From Arcobacter sp. (GTDB taxonomy: Bacteria; Campylobacterota; Campylobacteria; Campylobacterales; Arcobacteraceae), in assembly GCA_016744485.1 (NCBI GenBank), contig JADGEG010000025.1, forward strand, positions 1-16,046: 16,046 nt of DNA, in the 5' to 3' direction. Of this stretch, positions 1 through 6,141 are shown piece after piece. The notes below the pieces were generated by a model. The model was not told the origin of the DNA, ran no database searches, and saw only the letters and a program-made list of their open reading frames with translations. The translations under genes and the position numbers were made by a program. How positions within the stretch are numbered: the stretch's first letter is position 1; each line of letters begins with the position of its first letter.

Positions 1-1134
1 TGATAAATTAAGCCAATGAATTTTACTTAGTTTTTTTTCAACTAGCTTTCTTAATTTATGAAATGCCTTAAAAGCATTATCAAATTTTGTTTTTGTTTTT
101 GTAACTTCACCAGTTTTTTTATCTATTTTGTAAAGATCCACACCTTTAAAATGAGAGTTTTCTTCAAGATTAATAATCTCTTTAATATTTAAATATGTTG
201 GATTTTCTTTTTGTTTACACAGTAATAAAACTTGATTCAATTCATCTTTACTAAAAGTTCTTTCTTTTCCTTTTGAATTTATTATTTTAGTATTTATCAG
301 TTTTGTAAGTGTTACAAATTTTTCTGCACTATAAGTTGCTTTTGCTGCTCTTTTTTCTTTTTTTCCTTCTAAAGTACAATACCCTACCATCTTATCTACA
401 CTTGCAAAATCTTTTTGTTTTGAAAATAAGTCAATATATTTTTTTATAAATTCATCATTAATTTTTGTATCTTTAAATAATCTTTGCTTTTCAAAAATAA
501 TACTAATTTCATTTTCTAACATAAGCCTTGAAATACTATGATTATAGTCATCTTTTTTGTTTCTTCTAATATGGGATTTTTTTGTACTTTGATATATAGC
601 TTGTCCGATTGTGCTATAATTATTTAATAAATTTTGATTATTTTTTATTGCAAATAATACTTTTTTTCCTTCACTATTTTCAAGTTCATCTACTTTTCTA
701 TTAGATTTATATCCTCTTCTTTTTGCAATATGTATTAAAACTCTTGATAACTCAATATTAGTTAATTCTCTTTTAAGTGCTTTATCTCTTAATTGCCAAA
801 TATCTTTACGATTTTTTGCATTAAAAATAGAATTTGTTTTTGAGAACATATCATCTTCTGATAAATTTAAATATTTAATACATAATAATTTTATAGCTTT
901 GAGACGTCTTGCTTTTCTTTTTATAACTCTTCTAGCACCACGTGCTAGTCTTCTAGGAAGAGCTAAAGATTCTTTAGTTTTAGGATTTTCTGCTTGTGTA
1001 AAAAGTCTAACACCACTTTTAATAACCTCATTATTAGAAAAATCATTTTTTTTACTTAACTCTTTATCATACTTAATAACAGCCCAACCAAGAGATGAAA
1101 TTCCTATATCTAAACCTAAATTTTTTTCAATCAT
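1..1134 (-). CDS. cas9: CRISPR-associated endonuclease Cas9, N-terminal part (cut by window edge)
   Basis: RNA-guided DNA endonuclease of type II CRISPR-Cas immunity. The frame is open from the ATG at 1132-1134 to base 1, giving 378 residues; the rest lies off the left edge. Visible parts: RuvC-I motif GLDIGISSLGWAVI at residues 7-20 with the expected catalytic Asp9; an arginine-rich bridge helix around 60-82 (LPRRLARGARR, KRKARR); IHIAKRRGYKSNRK at about 134-147; and a recognition-lobe motif around 249-282 (MVGYCTLEG, KRAAKATYSAEKFV). The ENPKTKESLALPRRLAR stretch closely resembles Campylobacter type II-C Cas9. A strong AAGGAG ribosome binding site lies about 7 nt upstream of the ATG. The HNH domain, the remaining RuvC motifs and any cas1/cas2 are not visible, so subtype II-C and activity are inferred. 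Confidence 0.95.
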   Translation of the reverse strand, partial: MIEKNLGLDIGISSLGWAVIKYDKELSKKNDFSNNEVIKSGVRLFTQAENPKTKESLALPRRLARGARRVIKRKARRLKAIKLLCIKYLNLSEDDMFSKTNSIFNAKNRKDIWQLRDKALKRELTNIELSRVLIHIAKRRGYKSNRKVDELENSEGKKVLFAIKNNQNLLNNYSTIGQAIYQSTKKSHIRRNKKDDYNHSISRLMLENEISIIFEKQRLFKDTKINDEFIKKYIDLFSKQKDFASVDKMVGYCTLEGKKEKRAAKATYSAEKFVTLTKLINTKIINSKGKERTFSKDELNQVLLLCKQKENPTYLNIKEIINLEENSHFKGVDLYKIDKKTGEVTKTKTKFDNAFKAFHKLRKLVEKKLSKIHWLNLS

Positions 1135-1157
1135 GTAAACTCCTTATAAGTTAATTA

Positions 1158-1163
1158 ATTATA
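1158..1163 (-). promoter_or_regulatory. Possible cas9-proximal -10 element
   Basis: TATAAT on the minus strand, 23 nt upstream of the cas9 ATG. It would give a leader of about 17 nt that still carries the AAGGAG ribosome binding site. If used, cas9 would have its own promoter independent of the structured RNA upstream. TATAAT-like strings are common in sequence this AT-rich, so the call is weak. Confidence 0.3.
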
Positions 1164-1169
1164 TAATGC

Positions 1170-1277
1170 TTTATATCATATTTGTGTGGGAACAGTATAT
1201 GCTATAATAATCGGTTTTAGAAGTTCCGAGTAAGGTTGAACTGACATTCATTTGTCATCCTTTAAAAACTTCTACAT
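1170..1277 (-). ncRNA. Candidate tracrRNA or structured cas9 leader RNA
   Basis: This foldable segment sits directly upstream of cas9 on the same strand. A TATAAT at 1289-1284 would start an RNA near 1277. Elements seen: TAGAAGTT (1218-1225) complementary to AACTTCTA (1267-1274); a 5-bp hairpin TGACA/TGTCA (1242-1257, 6-nt loop); AGTTC (1222-1226) with GAACT (1238-1242); and an 11-bp stem with one mismatch, 1171-1181 with 1197-1207. Read on the minus strand, the order is an A/U-rich possible anti-repeat, short stem-loops, and UUCUAAAACCG, which recalls the layout of Campylobacter jejuni tracrRNA from memory. No clear U-tract terminator follows. The matching CRISPR repeat is not in the window, so strand, ends and identity are inference. 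It could instead be only a regulatory leader. Confidence 0.4.
1200..1208 (+). promoter_or_regulatory. Extended -10 (TGCTATAAT) facing away from cas9
   Basis: TGC plus TATAAT is a full match to the extended -10 (TGnTATAAT) typical of Campylobacterota. A transcript would begin near 1215, in GTTTTAGAAG, and run rightwards through the hairpins at 1218-1274, antisense to the minus-strand RNA candidate. The element also forms one arm of the 1171-1207 stem. Confidence 0.45.
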
Positions 1278-1283
1278 TTTATT

Positions 1284-1289
1284 ATTATA
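1284..1289 (-). promoter_or_regulatory. -10 element TATAAT upstream of the candidate tracrRNA
   Basis: A perfect TATAAT read on the minus strand, preceded by A/T-rich sequence and no recognisable TTGACA at 17 bp. Campylobacterota sigma-70 promoters often lack a -35 box. Initiation about 7 nt downstream would fall near 1277, at the first base of the structured region. Confidence 0.4.
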
Positions 1290-1418
1290 CTATAATTTAG
1301 AAATTTAATAAAAAATATACTTATCTTTTATAAATACTCATTCTAATATTTACATAATCAACCCTCTTAAATTAAAATAATTTTAATATTAAATACCTAC
1401 AATTAAAATATCATATAT

Positions 1419-1459
1419 TCAACTAAATGGTTGACTATTTAATATTCTTGTGTTATACT
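1419..1459 (+). promoter_or_regulatory. arsR promoter with overlapping operator palindrome
   Basis: TTGACT (1431-1436), a 17-bp spacer and TATACT (1454-1459), the latter preceded by TG to make an extended -10. The inverted repeat TCAAC-N6-GTTGA (1419-1434) overlaps the -35 box, the usual position for an autorepressor site of an ArsR-type regulator. Initiation about 7 nt past the -10 falls at about 1466, next to the ATG at 1467, so the mRNA would be leaderless or nearly so. Confidence 0.65.
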
Positions 1460-1466
1460 TCCTGCT

Positions 1467-1820
1467 ATGATTAATTGTACTTATGAAAAAAAATTATCTG
1501 AATTGTTAAAAGCACTTAGTGATACGACACGAAGAGGACTTTTAACACAAATAACTCAACAAGGGCCCTGTAGAGTTACAGATTTGGCAAAGTTTTATGA
1601 TATGTCTTTAAATGCCGTATCTAAACATATAAAAATTTTGGAAAGTGCTAATCTTATTACAAGAATAAAGATTGGCAGAACACATTGGATTGAAGCAAAC
1701 TTAGAGCAAATAAAAGTCGTTGAATCTTGGTTTGTAGATCTTAAGTCTATTTGGGAATTACGCTTAAATAGATTAAATGAAATTATCCAAACAGAAATAA
1801 TAGGAAATAAAAATGAATGA
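1467..1820 (+). CDS. ArsR-family winged-helix transcriptional repressor
   Basis: 117 aa, normal for this family. The winged helix-turn-helix spans roughly residues 8-80: LSELLKALSDTTRRGLL is the classic N-terminal helix, followed by VTDLAKFYDMSLNAVSKHIKILESA as the DNA-reading helices and a wing around RIKIGRTHWIEA. The ELCVCDL-type metal site of arsenic and cadmium sensors is absent, so a metal ligand is not indicated. The gene overlaps the AHSA1-domain gene by 8 bp (ATG inside the last codons), a common pairing in which the regulator represses its own operon. The palindrome over its own -35 box supports autorepression. No Shine-Dalgarno sequence precedes the ATG; the promoter position suggests leaderless translation. 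The inducing signal is unknown. Confidence 0.9.
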   Translation: MINCTYEKKLSELLKALSDTTRRGLLTQITQQGPCRVTDLAKFYDMSLNAVSKHIKILESANLITRIKIGRTHWIEANLEQIKVVESWFVDLKSIWELRLNRLNEIIQTEIIGNKNE

Positions 1821-2244
1821 ATTAAAAGTAAGTTTAAGTAAAGTGATTAAAGTATCTCAAGAAATAGCATTTAATGCTTGGTTAAATCCTACAACTCTAT
1901 CTAAATTTATGATGCCAATGCCTAAAATGAAAACACCCAAAGTAACTACAGATGCAGTTATTAATGGAGATTTCAGCATTATTATGTATGCAGATGAGCA
2001 AGAATTATTACATAAAGGAAAATACTTAGAAATAACACCTTTTTCAAAATTAGTTTTTACTTGGGAATCAGATTTTTCACCAGCAAATAGTACAATAAGT
2101 TTAGAATTTGAAAAAATTGATGAGAATACAACTAATATAAAATTAAACCATCTTAAATTTCATAGTGAAGAAACTAGAAATCAACATGAAGGTGGATGGA
2201 ATAATATTTTAGATACTTTATTACAAGTTTTAAGTAATAAATAA
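1813..2244 (+). CDS. SRPBCC/AHSA1-domain protein
   Basis: 143 aa, a single START-like AHSA1 domain covering the whole protein, probably cytoplasmic. Family traits: an N-terminal strand followed by VSQEIAFNAWLNPTTLSKFM, a middle section KGKYLEITPFSKLVFTWES, and a C-terminal helix with HEGGWNNILDTLLQVL. Such proteins form a helix-grip fold with a hydrophobic cavity; most bacterial members have no known ligand despite the 'Hsp90 ATPase activator homologue' label. The ATG lies inside the end of the ArsR gene and an AGGA at 1802-1805 serves as ribosome binding site, so the two are co-transcribed and probably translationally coupled. It is presumably the output of the ArsR switch. A role in detoxification or stress is guesswork. 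Confidence 0.85.
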   Translation: MNELKVSLSKVIKVSQEIAFNAWLNPTTLSKFMMPMPKMKTPKVTTDAVINGDFSIIMYADEQELLHKGKYLEITPFSKLVFTWESDFSPANSTISLEFEKIDENTTNIKLNHLKFHSEETRNQHEGGWNNILDTLLQVLSNK

Positions 2245-2281
2245 GTGATTTAAAAAACTTCTTCAAACTTACGATTATAAT

Positions 2282-2297
2282 ATCAAAATAGTTTGAT
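2282..2297. repeat. Perfect 6-bp inverted repeat between AHSA1 gene and ferritin relic
   Basis: ATCAAA-N4-TTTGAT, immediately after a TATAAT at 2276-2281. It could be an operator for the former ferritin gene or a weak hairpin after the AHSA1 gene. There is no T-tract, so a terminator is not favoured. An iron- or peroxide-responsive repressor site would make sense for a ferritin but no consensus box is recognisable. Confidence 0.3.
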
Positions 2298-2338
2298 GTT
2301 ATATACACGGTAAATTAAACAATATAAAGGTCATAATT

Positions 2339-2789
2339 ATGTTAAGTCAAAATGTATTACAAAATTAATGCACAAATAAGTACTTGATGTAATTATAAAG
2401 GATTTAGCGGTTCTGCTAAGTTTTTAAAATGTCATGCATCAGAAGAAATGTTACATATGCAAAAAATATTTGATTATGTCCAAGATACAGGTGCTTTATC
2501 TATTATTGATGCTATTAAAAAATAAGATACTGAATTTACTGATCTTAAAGCTGTATTTGAGCAAACTTATGAGCATGAAAAAATGATAACTTCTCAAATA
2601 AATGAGCTAATTGATCTTGCTTTGCATCAAAAAGATTATTCTACTTTGAACTTTTTACAATGGTATGTATCAGAACAACATGAAGAAGAAAAACTATTTA
2701 AATCTATTTTAGATAAAATAGAAATCATAGGACTAGAAGGTCGTGGTTTATTCATGATAGATAGAGAAATTGGAAATACAACAATCTAA
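2339..2789 (+). pseudogene. ftnA: Degraded non-haem ferritin gene (FtnA type)
   Basis: Intact homologues store iron as 24-subunit shells with a di-iron ferroxidase centre. Here an AAAGG ribosome binding site (2326-2330) precedes ATG 2339, encoding MLSQNVLQN and then a stop. A different frame resumes near 2361 (KINAQIST), meets TGA at 2385-2387, continues as CNYKGFSGSAKFLKCHASEEM, and meets TAA at 2523-2525. The distal part, including TFTDL-like and EQTYEHEKMITSQINEL sequence, is open to the TAA at 2789 and contains NFLQWYVSEQHEEEKLFKSI, nearly identical to E. coli FtnA as I recall it. Compared with FtnA, about 14 residues that carry the first ferroxidase glutamate are missing near the N-terminus. 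Lesions are thus one frameshift, one deletion and two stops. The 68-aa frame at 2583-2789 is only the C-terminal remnant; it has lost the first helix bundle partners and is unlikely to form a cage. Confidence 0.9.
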
Positions 2790-2799
2790 TAAACTATTA

Positions 2800-2826
2800 T
2801 AATATCCTTAGTAAATGAGGGTATTA
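2800..2826. terminator. Weak hairpin between convergent genes
   Basis: TAATATCC (2800-2807) can pair with GGTATTA (2820-2826) with a one-base bulge. It lies in the 47-bp gap between the ferritin relic and the end of the minus-strand gene row, so it could serve as a bidirectional terminator. No strong T-run flanks it, so support is limited. Confidence 0.3.
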
Positions 2827-2836
2827 TATACGAAAT

Positions 2837-3535
2837 CTATTTTATCTTTTTACATACAAAGATTATTTTATCTGCTTGTTCATTACTATATAAGTTGAGA
2901 TTTATTATATCCTCTACATCAAAATTAGCATCTTGTAGTGCTTGTTTTAAATATTGCATTTCATAATAATATTGAACTATGCTATCTTCTTCTTTTTTAT
3001 ATAAATCGTTTTTATCTTTACTAAAAAGTGTAATATCTGTATATAGTTTTTCATCTTCAAATTTTGCATCTACAGCTATGAATTTGTCACTTAGATTAAT
3101 ATTTAATACACCTTGAGCTACATCTTCAAAGCCAAATAAAGTATTAACATCAAAGATAAAATATGCACCATCTTCTAATACTTTATTAACATTTTGCAAA
3201 AATTGTACTAAGTCATTTTTTGGAATATAATTTACAAGATCAAAGATAGCTGTAGCACAATCAAAGCTATCTTTTACATCTTTTATATCAGTACACTTAG
3301 CATTTAAACCATAATCTTTGCATATTTTGATTTGTTCAGTACTTAAATCAATACCATAAGCCTTAACTTTGTTTGCTAGTAAGTGCATAATAAAAGCACC
3401 TTGACCACAGCCTATATCTATAACATTTGTAAGGTCTTTTTCAAAAATTATTTTTAAAAATAGTTTATGAAGATTTTTTACTTCTTCATTAAAATCTAAA
3501 TATTCTTCAATTTTAGCATATAGTTCTAAACCCAC
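2837..3535 (-). CDS. Class I SAM-dependent methyltransferase
   Basis: 232 aa, Rossmann-fold methyltransferase. Motif I is NVIDIGCGQGAF at about residues 37-48, followed by the acidic ribose-binding position in KAYGIDLS (59-65) and a post-motif strand SFDCATAIFDLVNYI. The C-terminal third (IVQYYYEMQYLKQALQDANF) resembles the small-molecule methyltransferase 25-like group, but the substrate cannot be named. It starts with GTG and shares one base with the hisG stop (TAGTG), so it is translationally coupled to hisG and is the last gene of the row. There is no sequence link to histidine synthesis beyond position. Confidence 0.88.
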   Translation of the reverse strand: MGLELYAKIEEYLDFNEEVKNLHKLFLKIIFEKDLTNVIDIGCGQGAFIMHLLANKVKAYGIDLSTEQIKICKDYGLNAKCTDIKDVKDSFDCATAIFDLVNYIPKNDLVQFLQNVNKVLEDGAYFIFDVNTLFGFEDVAQGVLNINLSDKFIAVDAKFEDEKLYTDITLFSKDKNDLYKKEEDSIVQYYYEMQYLKQALQDANFDVEDIINLNLYSNEQADKIIFVCKKIK

Positions 3536-4143
3536 TAAAGAACACTTTGTATTTTTTCTTTTAAATCAAATATTAAATCTTTTTTTGCGTAAAATGAATT
3601 TTTATTAGCTATTAAATAAGCACTACTTTGCATAATAGTATCTCCTACTTCTAGACCATTTTCTTTCATAGTTTCACCTGTCTCAACTATATCAACTATA
3701 CAATCGCAAAGTCCAACTAATGGAGCTAATTCAATAGAGCCATAAAGTTTTATAATATCTACAGCCATAGCTTTTTCTTCAAAATATTTTTTTGTAATTA
3801 TTTCATGTTTTGTAGCTACTTTGATATTACTTTTCGTAAAATCTACTTTATTCCCTTTAACAAAACCAAATGCTACTTTGCAAAGTCCAAGTTTTAAATC
3901 TAGTAATTTTATAAGGTCATATTCTTTTTCTTCTAAAACATCAAGCCCAACAACACCTAAATCAGCAGCACCGTGAATTACATAAGTAGGAACATCTTGA
4001 TTTCTAACATTTAGAAATTTAAAACCAGCTTTTTCAAGTATTAATTTTCTATTCATAAATACAAATTTTTCCTTAAAAGCATCTTCAAATTTTTCTAAAG
4101 TTTCTTTTGCTATTCTACCTTTTGGTAACGCAATGCTTAGCAT
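3535..4143 (-). CDS. hisG: ATP phosphoribosyltransferase, short form
   Basis: Catalyses the first committed step of histidine synthesis, joining ATP and PRPP to phosphoribosyl-ATP. 202 aa is the short HisG form, which lacks the C-terminal regulatory domain and normally needs the HisRS-like subunit HisZ for activity and feedback control. Recognisable: N-terminal LSIALPKGRI, VPTYVIHGAADLGVVGLDVL, and the PRPP-binding loop DIVETGETMKENGL around residues 151-164. The start overlaps the end of coaX by 29 bp and the stop overlaps the methyltransferase start by one base. No hisZ or other his gene is in this window, so the pathway is scattered. Campylobacter jejuni uses the long form as far as I recall, so the short form fits Arcobacter-like relatives better. 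Confidence 0.95.
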   Translation of the reverse strand: MLSIALPKGRIAKETLEKFEDAFKEKFVFMNRKLILEKAGFKFLNVRNQDVPTYVIHGAADLGVVGLDVLEEKEYDLIKLLDLKLGLCKVAFGFVKGNKVDFTKSNIKVATKHEIITKKYFEEKAMAVDIIKLYGSIELAPLVGLCDCIVDIVETGETMKENGLEVGDTIMQSSAYLIANKNSFYAKKDLIFDLKEKIQSVL

Positions 4144-4747
4144 TAATTATCCTTTTCATATTTTTAAATATTAAATGTTCTTCAACTATACTATTTGGAA
4201 AAAATTCACTTAAAAATTTTCCATCTCCACCTGTAAATATTAATTGTTTATTATTTTCTATTTCTTTAATAGGTAATATTATAGACTTTAAAATACCATA
4301 AGAAACAGCATCTTTAGTATTTAATGGAAGTGTATCTAAGTTTAGCTTTGTATTAAACCCTACATTAAGAACTGGTGAAATTTCAGTATAAGTCTTTGTA
4401 AGTTCTTTAAGTCCCAAAAGAATAAAGCCACCTTGATGTTGAAAATCTTTTATTATATCTACACTTATAGCACTTCCTGCATCAATAATTACTGCATTTT
4501 TAATACCATAACAAGCCATTTTTCTATCTATTCCTATACCCATATATGAAGTGTTAATTTTTATATCTTTTGCTAAATTTATACATTCTTTAGAGTGTTT
4601 TATAAGCTTTAAACTAGCTTCTTCATTTACACTAATATAATATATTTTTTGTGTAAAATATTCTAAATCTTCATATAATAAATATTTTTTTTCAATACCA
4701 TTAATTAAGAAGTGAAAACTAGTATTTCCAATATCACATAAAATCAA
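4115..4747 (-). CDS. coaX: Type III pantothenate kinase
   Basis: Phosphorylates pantothenate in the first step of coenzyme A synthesis, in the cytoplasm. 210 aa, close to the size of epsilonproteobacterial CoaX. Motifs of the acetate/sugar kinase-like (ASKHA) fold: phosphate-1 loop CDIGNTSFHF at residues 4-13; GIGIDRKMACYG around 71-82; phosphate-2 segment IIDAGSAISVDI around 87-98; and HQGGFILLGL shortly after. Type III kinases are not inhibited by CoA and usually need a monovalent cation. The start overlaps the upstream 110-aa gene by 14 bp and the end overlaps hisG by 29 bp, so translation is coupled through this part of the row. Confidence 0.93.
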   Translation of the reverse strand: MILCDIGNTSFHFLINGIEKKYLLYEDLEYFTQKIYYISVNEEASLKLIKHSKECINLAKDIKINTSYMGIGIDRKMACYGIKNAVIIDAGSAISVDIIKDFQHQGGFILLGLKELTKTYTEISPVLNVGFNTKLNLDTLPLNTKDAVSYGILKSIILPIKEIENNKQLIFTGGDGKFLSEFFPNSIVEEHLIFKNMKRIINAKHCVTKR

Positions 4748-5066
4748 TTCGTATTTTCCATTTATTATCTTGTAAATATTTTTTGGCTTTTGAACAAAGT
4801 GGTGAAGATATTAAAAGTTCTTTATTTCTAAAATTATGGTCAACATATACTTTAAGTTTTTCACAAAGCATCATCAAATCATCGGCATTTTTTTTTAAAA
4901 ATCTACTTTTTGCATTTATTATAAATATTGCATAATATTCTTTAGAAATAGAAGTAGATATAAATATGTCAAGTTTTTTTCTACTTTTTATTTCTTTTGG
5001 ATTAATACTTCTTATATCTTTAAAAAGAATATCTTTGTTTAAGTAATATGCAGTTAATTTTTTCAT
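4734..5066 (-). CDS. Conserved-looking small protein of unknown function
   Basis: 110 aa, not recognised. The protein is basic, with no signal peptide, membrane helix or known motif. Notable segments are KLDIFISTSISKEYYAIFII, a lysine/arginine-rich centre, and LLISSPLCSKAKKYLQDNKW near the C-terminus; two cysteines (in MMLCEK and PLCSK) are not arranged like a metal site. It begins 21 bp after nrdB and overlaps coaX by 14 bp, so it is surely expressed with the row. The ribosome binding site is poor (AAGAAA). Being squeezed between nrdB and coaX with matching codon use argues that it is a real gene. I give no function. Confidence 0.75.
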   Translation of the reverse strand: MKKLTAYYLNKDILFKDIRSINPKEIKSRKKLDIFISTSISKEYYAIFIINAKSRFLKKNADDLMMLCEKLKVYVDHNFRNKELLISSPLCSKAKKYLQDNKWKIRIDFM

Positions 5067-5087
5067 TTATTTTTTCTTAAGTATTTT

Positions 5088-6119
5088 TTAAAAATCATCA
5101 AAATCTATTGAACCTTTACTATAATTTACAACATTACCTTCAAAAAAATTCGTTCTTTGGTCATTAAATGAACTATATCCATCAACCCAAGGTATTGGAT
5201 GTTTTACTCCATACTCAGGTGCATAACCAACAGCTTCAAGCCTTTTGTCTCCTAAGTATTGAATATATTGTTTTATTATTTCATCTGTAAAACCTAAAAT
5301 TTGTCCTTGAGTTATGTATGCTCCCCATTGTGATTCGATATCTACAGCATCTCTTATCATTTTACGTACTTTTTGTTCTAACTCTTTTGTAAATAATTCA
5401 GGTCTTTCTTGTCTTGTACTATTAATTAAGTTTTGGAATAACAAAAGATGTGTTACCTCATCTCTTTGAATAAAACGAATCATTTGTGAAGAACCTAACA
5501 TTTTACCTGATTTTCCTAAAGCATACATAGCTGCAAATCCTGCATAAAAATACATACCTTCTAATATTTGATTTCCAAACATAGCAAGAACTATATTTTC
5601 ATCTGTTAAGTTTTCACCTAAATTAGAAAAAATTGTAGCTATAAATAAATTCTTTTTTTGTAACATATGATCTGTTTTCCACATATCATAAATATCATCT
5701 GTATTATTAGAAATAGATTCAACCATAACAGCATATGATTTTGAATGATTAGCTTCTTCATATGCTTGTCTTGATAATATGGCATTAATTTCAGGTGCTG
5801 TTATATAAGGATTCATATTATCCATAATGTTATTTGTTTGTAATGAATCCATAAAAATAAGCTGAGATAAAACTAAATCATACATTCTTTTTTCAGCAAA
5901 AGAAAGATATTTATAATCTTTAGCATCTCCTGTCATTTGTACTTCTTTTGGAAACCAAGTATTTCCTTCCATAGTATCCCATAATTTTAATGCCCAAGTA
6001 TATTTAGCTTTCGTAAAATTTAGCATTCCATCTGGTTTTCCTCCAAATGTTTTTCTATCATTTATACTTTCTGTACTAGAAGGATTATAAATAACTTTTT
6101 TTTCAAATCTACCATTCAT
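5088..6119 (-). CDS. nrdB: Ribonucleoside-diphosphate reductase subunit beta (class Ia R2)
   Basis: Radical-generating subunit of aerobic ribonucleotide reductase; with NrdA it converts ribonucleoside diphosphates to deoxy forms. I place the start at the ATG 6117-6119 (343 aa), with AGGAAAA upstream. The frame extends 13 codons further to a GTG at 6158, but that would overlap nrdA and has no ribosome binding site. The di-iron ligands match the E. coli pattern: Asp91, Glu122, His125 (EANHSKSY), Glu187 (ILEGMYF), Glu221 and His224 (RDEVTH). The radical tyrosine is Tyr129, four residues after His125 as in E. coli, so this is a tyrosyl-radical enzyme and not the Phe-type class Ic. The acidic tail ending SIDFDDF is the usual docking peptide for the large subunit. 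The gap after nrdA is 22 bp. Confidence 0.96.
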   Translation of the reverse strand: MNGRFEKKVIYNPSSTESINDRKTFGGKPDGMLNFTKAKYTWALKLWDTMEGNTWFPKEVQMTGDAKDYKYLSFAEKRMYDLVLSQLIFMDSLQTNNIMDNMNPYITAPEINAILSRQAYEEANHSKSYAVMVESISNNTDDIYDMWKTDHMLQKKNLFIATIFSNLGENLTDENIVLAMFGNQILEGMYFYAGFAAMYALGKSGKMLGSSQMIRFIQRDEVTHLLLFQNLINSTRQERPELFTKELEQKVRKMIRDAVDIESQWGAYITQGQILGFTDEIIKQYIQYLGDKRLEAVGYAPEYGVKHPIPWVDGYSSFNDQRTNFFEGNVVNYSKGSIDFDDF

Positions 6120-6141
6120 TACTTTTCCTAAATTTTTTATT

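Noticed and set aside
899..1138. 79-aa plus-strand frame opposite the start of cas9
   Set aside because: Lies antisense within the Cas9 N-terminus; its arginine/leucine-rich sequence mirrors the bridge-helix codons and it has no ribosome binding site.
1135..1466. A CRISPR array in the cas9-arsR gap
   Set aside because: No unit recurs at regular spacing; at most one repeat-like copy is present.
2583..2789. 68-aa frame taken as an intact small gene
   Set aside because: It is the in-frame C-terminal end of the broken ferritin; ferritin sequence continues upstream past a stop codon.
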